Positions 5,588 through 10,077 of a stretch of DNA of 10,077 nt are shown piece by piece. Under the pieces are notes generated by a model. That model did no database searches, was not told the origin of the DNA, and was given only the letters and a program-made list of their open reading frames with translations. This DNA comes from an uncultured Rhodocyclaceae bacterium. Its GTDB lineage: Bacteria; Pseudomonadota; Gammaproteobacteria; Burkholderiales; Rhodocyclaceae. The stretch lies in contig CAIYZZ010000241.1 of the NCBI GenBank assembly GCA_903930805.1, forward strand, positions 1 through 10,077, given 5' to 3'. Position 1 is the stretch's first letter. Every line of letters begins with the position of its first letter. The position numbers were made by a program, and so were the translations under genes.

Positions 5588-5822
5588 CTAGCTCTCCTAG
5601 GTATTGCTCATAATCTAGATCCATGACAAAGGCATAACCCTTGCAAGTACCAATATTGCCCACGTTAGTCAGAGCCATTGCGCGCTCATCGTAGTCCGTG
5701 AAAGCTCCGCCTTCCCAGTCTTGGCGCATTTGCTCCCGACGCTTGGAAAGGATTTCCATCACAGCCAGAGTTCCTGGATGCGATTTCCATTCGTTAAACT
5801 CGTTCTCAGTCATTGCTCTCAT
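5523..5822 (-). CDS. Conserved small phage protein (99 aa), function unknown
   Basis: ATG 5822 overlaps the portal stop as ATGA. A second in-frame ATG at 5813 (MTENEF) is also possible, and neither start has a strong SD. The N-terminal half is helical and charged (ENEFNEWKSHPGTLAVMEIL, 6-25), followed by KRREQMRQDWEGGAFTD (27-43) and MALTNVGNIGTCKGYAFVMD (49-68). The C-terminus (about 80-99) is Gly/Ser-rich and is encoded partly by DNA that also encodes the co-chaperonin N-terminus. Small proteins of this type (EW..HP, then a WE.G.(F/Y)TD segment, then N..G.C.G) commonly follow portal genes in phages. A head-completion or portal-associated role is speculation. I cannot name a family. Confidence 0.65.
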   Translation of the reverse strand: MRAMTENEFNEWKSHPGTLAVMEILSKRREQMRQDWEGGAFTDYDERAMALTNVGNIGTCKGYAFVMDLDYEQYLGELDGEHIRTGAEGSGGSSEIVRA

Positions 5823-7894
5823 GCTGGCGCTTTCTTGGTTGTTTGGCTAGTTGCCAGTCCTTGAATACCAATATGATGATCGGATTGGATCTTTGCTGCA
5901 GTCAGCAAATGCTCGATCCGAGTATTGATGTGTTCGTTTTCGGCCTTGACTCGAGAGATCTCGGCGTTGATGAGAGCGACCTGGGCGTAAGCGACTTCGG
6001 TCTGTGCGTTCGCTGCCTCGTTCTGGGCCTTTGCTTCCAGTTCCGTAATCTTCGCATTATTGATACGCTGCTCTTCCTGCAGTGTGATTGCGAACTTTTG
6101 CATATCGGCCTGGAGTGCGTGGGCTTGCTCTTCCAGGCGACCTTTGATCTTGGTTTCCTCGATGACGAGCTTCGGGTCCTTCGCCGGCGGCTGACCTTGG
6201 GTGCCAGGGAATACGCTTGGTATACCATCGACACGGAGAGCCTTGAGGAAACGGATCTCAACCGCATCTTTGTTGTAGCCAGGGGTTGTAGCAGCCGCTT
6301 GCTTGAGTGCTCCGGCAAGTTGTAACCGCATAGAATCACTGGTAACATTCGGGTCGGCGACGGGAGAGATTTGATCCGAGCTTCCCTGGTAGTCCGCACG
6401 CGTAGCTCCACCCACCTGAGGCACATCAAGCGGCAGGAAGATTCCATTGAGTTTAAACAGCTTCGAGAACTCTTCCTTTGATGATCTCCAGATCCGCTTG
6501 AAGATAGCCGTGTAGATTTTCTGCCCCATCTCCACCATAGTTTGCATCGAAGACGCCGGAGTGTTCTGGCCAGGATTTTCCCCTACACTGATGTCCGTTG
6601 TGCCGGAGACGCGAGAGGTGTAATTAATGAGGAGACTGAGCAACTGAAACAGGACGTCCGACGGTGCATTGACAGGAAGGGGGAATATCGACTTACGTAA
6701 ATCATCACCAGTTGAATCAACTCGCTTCCACTCAAACGGCGCGATAGTATAAACACCGCCGCGTATCTTGGCTCCACGCCCCAGGAATCCCCCACCAGTC
6801 GTCTGCATTGTCCCCGCGTCAAGAAGCATATTGACCAAGGAGTTAACGGCCTCGTTAAGCGGACCCAGAAATACCCCAAAGCCGATGTCATAGATGCCCC
6901 CGTCAGGAGATGGGATGAAGGTCTTCTTAGTGAAATACTCCATTGCGGAGATACGGATAATCTGGCCCTTACGCGGACCAGCGACCACGCGCTCGATGTC
7001 GGACTCACGATCAAAGCGCGTTACGATACGCACTACACGCTTCGAGGTAGACTCGAACGTGACAATATAAGGCTCGGCATAACCGTCGTCATCCAGATCA
7101 AGGTTGCAGTGTTGCTCTAGAAAGAGCAGGGAAGTTGCGTCGTCTGGCGGCGGGGGAGTTACACCTTGCCTATTATCCTGAGCCTGCCGCGTTACAGTCA
7201 TCCGCGGAGGAGCGGCATTGTTATACCAAGGTTGCTCGAGGCAGTCCGCGAACAGTCCACGCATGACTTTCTCGTAGACTTCGTTCCGGAACATTGGAAG
7301 TTTGTGCGTCTTGCGCGGAGCATCTTCGACCGACTTGGACCAGTAATTCAGCACCAGGTCCTTGGCAAGGACGAGTTCACTGACGTTGTGGCGAACGGAA
7401 GCGGAGTAGTAACTCTTCTTGAAATTCGTACCGACGATGGATAGGTTCAAGATCGCTTTGTCTTCTTGCTCTTCCCAGGACTTGTCTTGGTATAGCAACT
7501 GCCAGCTCATGTGCGTGGATACGCGATCTGCATGAGCGGCTTGTTGTCCATCTGGGTCGTCACCGAAGACTGCGCACTTGACTACATCAGTCCCGTTCAC
7601 AATCGCGGGATAAGCGCGTGCATGGAACTGCATGGCGGCGATAGTGACCAGCGGGAAAGCAACATTCGAGCAACCAGGCCAAGGGAATGACTTGTCTTTC
7701 TGAATCTGAAGGGCGAGGTCCATCCCTGCCTCATTCCGCTTCATCCAGACCTGGCGAGAACTCTCATCCCGGTCGTAGCCTGTCCAGCACTCTTCCCCGA
7801 TCCGCCTCAGATCATCCCCGGTGAATAAATCACACAGGTTTGATGAAGCAATAACCTTAGCGGTAAGTGTAATTGGACGGTCAAGTTTCAACAT
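5819..7894 (-). CDS. Portal protein (P22-like type)
   Basis: This 691-aa protein begins at ATG 7894, one nucleotide after the terminase TGA, and is presumably translated by coupling because no strong SD is seen. It forms the dodecameric ring at the capsid vertex through which DNA enters and exits. Family-typical segments are KSFPWPGCSNVAFPLVTIAA (68-87) with AMQFHARAYPAI (87-98), an acidic stretch LDLDDDGYAEPYIVTF, and the sequence DIGFGVFLGPLNEAVNSLVN in the core/stem region. A second recognisable segment is SGTTDISVGENPGQNTPASS, typical of P22-like portals. From about residue 579 to 670 the chain becomes a long Ala/Gln/Glu-rich coiled coil, comparable in position to the P22 portal barrel, and it ends in a basic tail. 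The large size and this barrel-like end suggest, but do not prove, a podovirus-like portal. Confidence 0.9.
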   Translation of the reverse strand: MLKLDRPITLTAKVIASSNLCDLFTGDDLRRIGEECWTGYDRDESSRQVWMKRNEAGMDLALQIQKDKSFPWPGCSNVAFPLVTIAAMQFHARAYPAIVNGTDVVKCAVFGDDPDGQQAAHADRVSTHMSWQLLYQDKSWEEQEDKAILNLSIVGTNFKKSYYSASVRHNVSELVLAKDLVLNYWSKSVEDAPRKTHKLPMFRNEVYEKVMRGLFADCLEQPWYNNAAPPRMTVTRQAQDNRQGVTPPPPDDATSLLFLEQHCNLDLDDDGYAEPYIVTFESTSKRVVRIVTRFDRESDIERVVAGPRKGQIIRISAMEYFTKKTFIPSPDGGIYDIGFGVFLGPLNEAVNSLVNMLLDAGTMQTTGGGFLGRGAKIRGGVYTIAPFEWKRVDSTGDDLRKSIFPLPVNAPSDVLFQLLSLLINYTSRVSGTTDISVGENPGQNTPASSMQTMVEMGQKIYTAIFKRIWRSSKEEFSKLFKLNGIFLPLDVPQVGGATRADYQGSSDQISPVADPNVTSDSMRLQLAGALKQAAATTPGYNKDAVEIRFLKALRVDGIPSVFPGTQGQPPAKDPKLVIEETKIKGRLEEQAHALQADMQKFAITLQEEQRINNAKITELEAKAQNEAANAQTEVAYAQVALINAEISRVKAENEHINTRIEHLLTAAKIQSDHHIGIQGLATSQTTKKAPA

Positions 7895-7895
7895 T

Positions 7896-9401
7896 TCAGT
7901 ACCCGGTTACAGTTGATCGGCCATCTACACCAGCTCTTGGACGATTCCAAAAACCCCGCTCCATTTCCTGCTCTTCTTCATCGAAGAAGTCTTCTTTCTC
8001 TGCCTTTGGCATAAGGTCGCATCCTAAGGAAAGAGTAACCGCAGAGTCAAACTGATCGTCTAAGCGTGCGTTAGCACTGCCCGTGAAAGAAAGCATTTCT
8101 TCCTTGGCACCTTCGTAACCTTCAGCTTTCGTGTTCCATCTGGTCATGCCGGCGCGGTGGCGCTTTTTCAAACTCAGTCCACGAGTGGCCTTGTCCTTGA
8201 TCGGGTTTAGAACTTCAAGATTCAAGTACCGATCCCGCGCCTGCATTTCTTGATAGACGATATTCTTGACTGCTTGCCAGATCACACCACCTTCTACGAA
8301 GTGGGTAGAAGGACTCCAACGCTCATCTACTTCAAACATTAAATCGACCCAACCGATTTCTCCAGCTGCGCGCTCGGCTGGAGAAACGCTAGGATTCCAA
8401 CGACCAACGCGAAAGTCGAGATAATGTAGAACGTTATCTGTGTCCTTGCCCCCAATAGTACAACTGGTGCGATTGGCCAGATCTGCCTTACTCACAGCAA
8501 AATCCCAACCAACACAAATGTTTTTGTCACGCTCATAGTCGTCATCACGCATGGAGATGAAGTCATCCCGGCGCAAAAAGGCCGCCATGCTGTCGCGAGG
8601 ATCGTTAAGAAACTCCTGCGAGTACCCTGCAGAATCGCCGTCTTCAATGAATTCCTGGCGGCGTGCACGAAGATGCTCTTCAGTCCAACGCTCCGGCCAC
8701 AAAAGACAAGAAAAATCGTCGAAACTGGTGTGAGCAGAGTAAAACAGATGCTTCCAAGTACTGTTCTTGCGTAAACGAGATAAAAGGGAGTCTTCGTGCA
8801 GAATAGTCCCATGAACTCGAATCCGACCCGACTTGCTTAGCGCCTGTTTCGCCGCACGGAAGAACCAGACGCGAAACTTGGCCCGACGTTCCTTGTTCTG
8901 AACCTGCTCATCGTCTTCCATGTCATCGCAGACTAGGAGATTTGGACGCTTTCCTTTCCAGAGACGCCCCCGGATACGCTGTTCTGCGCCACGAGCAAGA
9001 ATTCTAAACCGATGTCCGTCAGACATTTCGACAATTACGTCAGTGGTGGCGGTTCGGAGAAACTTTTTCACGCCAAACTCGCGGATCAAGTCCTCATTCT
9101 CCGCTAATTCTTCTACGATGTTACCAAGTTGTTCGGCGGCTCCATCTTCAGTCGAACCAACAAGGATCACGTAATCGCTGGCACGGAAAAGAACTTCAGC
9201 CAGGATATAAACCATCGACAAAGCGGATGACTTAGCGTGATCTCGAGGGGCAACAACCAGAGCAGCTTGTGCGTTCGAGGCGTAGAGTGCCCAAGCATCG
9301 CGATGAAACAGTGGTGTCGGACACAGTTGGTCATACTTCGGAGAGATGAATGTCCCGCCGAAGGATTCGATCAGATCTGCAGTGAGTTTCACAGAACTCA
9401 T
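7896..9401 (-). CDS. terL: Terminase large subunit (packaging ATPase/nuclease)
   Basis: I choose ATG 9401 (501 aa), which overlaps the upstream stop as ATGA and has AAGGA about 9 nt away; the longer frame to 9473 adds a Cys-rich stretch overlapping the previous gene. The N-terminal ATPase domain has a deviant Walker A APRDHAKS (51-58, Ala in place of the second Gly), Walker B LLVCDDME (155-162, with E162 the likely catalytic Glu) and a coupling motif VHGT (196-199). The C-terminal RNase H-like nuclease has candidate metal ligands D300 (VGWDFAVSK), E370 (HFVEGG) and D452 (DDQFDSA). A very acidic stretch (469-482) lies near the C-terminus. The enzyme translocates DNA into the procapsid through the portal and cuts concatemers. 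It sits directly before the portal gene. No recognisable small subunit gene is in the window. Confidence 0.93.
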   Translation of the reverse strand: MSSVKLTADLIESFGGTFISPKYDQLCPTPLFHRDAWALYASNAQAALVVAPRDHAKSSALSMVYILAEVLFRASDYVILVGSTEDGAAEQLGNIVEELAENEDLIREFGVKKFLRTATTDVIVEMSDGHRFRILARGAEQRIRGRLWKGKRPNLLVCDDMEDDEQVQNKERRAKFRVWFFRAAKQALSKSGRIRVHGTILHEDSLLSRLRKNSTWKHLFYSAHTSFDDFSCLLWPERWTEEHLRARRQEFIEDGDSAGYSQEFLNDPRDSMAAFLRRDDFISMRDDDYERDKNICVGWDFAVSKADLANRTSCTIGGKDTDNVLHYLDFRVGRWNPSVSPAERAAGEIGWVDLMFEVDERWSPSTHFVEGGVIWQAVKNIVYQEMQARDRYLNLEVLNPIKDKATRGLSLKKRHRAGMTRWNTKAEGYEGAKEEMLSFTGSANARLDDQFDSAVTLSLGCDLMPKAEKEDFFDEEEQEMERGFWNRPRAGVDGRSTVTGY

Positions 9402-9712
9402 GTGCCGAGATCCTTCACAACGAGATAGCCCTGACGGACAAGTGCATGACCTGCACTGGTCTGGGCTACACAAGTAAGGTTATACGACACGCCGGCTAAC
9501 CCCCCTTGGGCGACTTGAGTAACTTGGCCACCCGAGACCGTGTGCCCTCCGTCGGAGAGCGAAGGCGGGAGGGTTTCTGCCCCAGAATAGACAAGGCCTG
9601 AAGTGATTGCACTGGTGATAGTCTCGCCGGGGACGAGATCTGCCGAGAAGTCAAAGACGAGATACGCGTCGACTGTGGGGATCTTGGCATCAAAAATACT
9701 CCGGTAACTCAT
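9398..9712 (-). CDS. Small beta-rich protein, possible fibre-tail adaptor
   Basis: I choose ATG 9712 (104 aa) because AAGGTGG lies 7 nt upstream; a longer frame to 9754 would start inside the leader hairpin region. The stop overlaps the terminase ATG (ATGA). The sequence has an N-terminal KIPTVDAYLVFDFSADLVPG (10-29), TITSAITSGLVYSG (31-44), then GGLAGVSYNLTCVAQTSAG (70-88) and a terminal strand ALVRQGYLVV (90-99). The G..G..Y.(L/V)T......S.G..L...G.L.V ending resembles small phage beta-sandwich proteins annotated as fibre-tail adaptors, but this similarity is from memory and weak. It is not similar to known small terminases, since it has no helix-turn-helix. Its location directly before terL is notable for an adaptor. 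Confidence 0.6.
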   Translation of the reverse strand: MSYRSIFDAKIPTVDAYLVFDFSADLVPGETITSAITSGLVYSGAETLPPSLSDGGHTVSGGQVTQVAQGGLAGVSYNLTCVAQTSAGHALVRQGYLVVKDLGT

Positions 9713-9730
9713 ATGAAAGCCACCTTTACC

Positions 9731-9746
9731 CCAACGTGGGCGTTGG
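9731..9746 (-). promoter_or_regulatory. Hairpin just upstream of a ribosome binding site
   Basis: The minus strand reads CCAACG-CCCA-CGTTGG, a perfect 6-bp stem with a 4-nt loop. It lies four nucleotides before the AAGGTGG SD of the gene at 9398-9712. No U-tract follows. It may influence translation or mRNA stability of the terminase/head transcript; this is inference. Similar stem-loops precede the SDs of two other genes in the window. Confidence 0.45.
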
Positions 9747-9798
9747 ATGCGCAAGCGCGAACACTACGGCGGGTAGAGGTGGCTATGTGGTAAGCATT

Positions 9799-9813
9799 GC
9801 GCGCGGAGCGCGC
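9799..9813. repeat. GC-only inverted repeat with 3-nt loop
   Basis: The plus strand reads GCGCGC-GGA-GCGCGC, a perfect 6-bp inverted repeat around three bases. It directly abuts the first AACAGCC repeat (9814). It sits in the non-coding interval upstream of the adaptor and terminase genes, with no U-tract on either side. It could be a protein-binding site, a transcription pause or a DNA cruciform. A second short inverted repeat, GCGC-AA-GCGC, occurs nearby at about 9749-9758. Confidence 0.45.
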
Positions 9814-9940
9814 TAACAGCCAAACAGCCGCTTTTTCAAAGGGAGTGGTTGGTGGGGGACCGCCGACAGAACAAACAGCCCGGGCTTTTGGGAGGCCAAG
9901 GCAAACAGCCAAACAGCCGAATACCAAACAGCCAACAGCC
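9814..9940. repeat. Seven copies of an (A)AACAGCC direct repeat
   Basis: AACAGCC occurs at 9815, 9823, 9874, 9904, 9912, 9927 and 9934 on the plus strand (GGCTGTT on the minus strand). Five copies are the full octamer AAACAGCC, one is TAACAGCC and one lacks the first base. Two pairs are exact tandem octamers (starts 8 bp apart) and the last pair is 7 bp apart. The array fills most of the non-coding interval between a gene ending at 9951 and the terminase cluster. Possible roles are a packaging (pac/cos-proximal) site, iterons for a DNA-binding protein, or an operator array. No promoter hexamers of the sigma-70 type are convincing around it. Confidence 0.7.
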
Positions 9941-9950
9941 GGGACGCGCA

Positions 9951-10077
9951 CTAGCAACCCCCGCCCATCTTGAACCGCATACGCACAGGGACTTGCGGGG
10001 TTGGCGCAAACGAGTTCTGCTGGGCCGCCGAACGCAGGGGCATGAGTTTCCGGTCCACGAACTTCCCGCCTTCGTCA
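9951..10077 (-). CDS. Partial 3' end of an unrecognised phage gene
   Basis: The frame runs in from the right edge and ends at TAG 9953-9951, giving 41 residues. The start lies outside the window. Visible segments are DEGGKFVDRKLMPLRSAAQQ, then NSFAPTPQVPVRMRF and a terminal KMGGGC. The codon-like composition and the sharp change to repeat DNA after the stop support coding. A Gly-rich, basic C-terminus does not identify a family. By position it belongs upstream of the terminase genes, where a small terminase or another virion gene might be expected, but nothing here shows either. Confidence 0.6.
   Translation of the reverse strand, partial: DEGGKFVDRKLMPLRSAAQQNSFAPTPQVPVRMRFKMGGGC

Noticed and set aside
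5813..6325. Plus-strand frame rich in Leu/Cys/Asp opposite the portal C-terminus
   Set aside because: The apparent hydrophobic repeats are the reverse complement of the coiled-coil codons of the portal gene.
9402..9473. Cys-rich 24-residue N-terminal extension of the terminase
   Set aside because: It is an out-of-frame reading of the previous gene. The ATG at 9401 with its ATGA overlap and AAGGA fits much better.
9799..9813. Resemblance of the GCGCGC-GGA-GCGCGC hairpin to N4 virion RNA polymerase hairpin promoters
   Set aside because: Only a short stem with a GGA triloop is shared. No N4-type polymerase, early genes or second copy of such a promoter is visible.
9814..9940. Possible CRISPR array
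   Set aside because: Repeats are only 7-8 bp with variable spacing from 7 to 51 bp, so there are no repeat-spacer units and no cas genes.

Overview
The window is a contiguous piece of a tailed double-stranded DNA bacteriophage (or prophage) genome. It covers the DNA-packaging and head-morphogenesis module and the start of a virion accessory/fibre module. Every supported gene lies on the minus strand, so transcription runs from right to left. Genes are packed tightly, with 1-16 nt gaps or short overlaps (ATGA junctions, an 8-nt and a 65-nt overlap), and most have clear Shine-Dalgarno sequences (AAGGAG, AGGAG, GGAG). The co-chaperonin and the SD usage fit a bacterial host with a GroEL-type chaperonin. 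No integrase, repressor, tRNA or host gene is present, so neither lifestyle nor host can be decided here.

Reading in the direction of transcription (high to low coordinates): the 3' end of an unrecognised gene (9951-10077); a non-coding stretch (9713-9950) with seven copies of AACAGCC and several GC-rich inverted repeats; a small beta-rich protein resembling fibre-tail adaptor proteins (9398-9712); the large terminase (7896-9401); a portal protein of the P22-like type with a long C-terminal coiled coil (5819-7894); a 99-aa hypothetical protein (5523-5822); a GroES-like co-chaperonin (5261-5587); a scaffolding-like protein (4411-5268); two head-module proteins (3887-4408 and 3263-3871, the latter a likely decoration protein); and the major capsid protein with Mu gpT-like sequence features (2331-3251).

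After the capsid gene the tight packing breaks. The 134-nt interval 2197-2330 is almost entirely foldable RNA: a 17-position hairpin just after the capsid stop, then a hairpin abutting a perfect three-way junction with two GNRA tetraloops, directly upstream of the next ribosome binding site. Then come a 227-aa virion protein, a UUCG-capped hairpin, a 131-aa virion protein of a widespread phage family, a 77-aa LLLE-repeat protein, a His-rich fibre-like protein (72-830) and the first codons of one more gene (1-62). The last three genes (about 1-1075) are clearly more AT-rich than the rest, which suggests a module exchanged by recombination.

Functionally, the portal, scaffold and capsid proteins build the procapsid, the phage co-chaperonin probably helps host GroEL fold the capsid or another virion protein, and terminase fills the head through the portal. 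The left-hand genes probably decorate the virion or contact the host. The most unusual features are the structured RNA downstream of the capsid gene, the octamer repeats next to the packaging genes, and a co-chaperonin gene placed inside the head operon.
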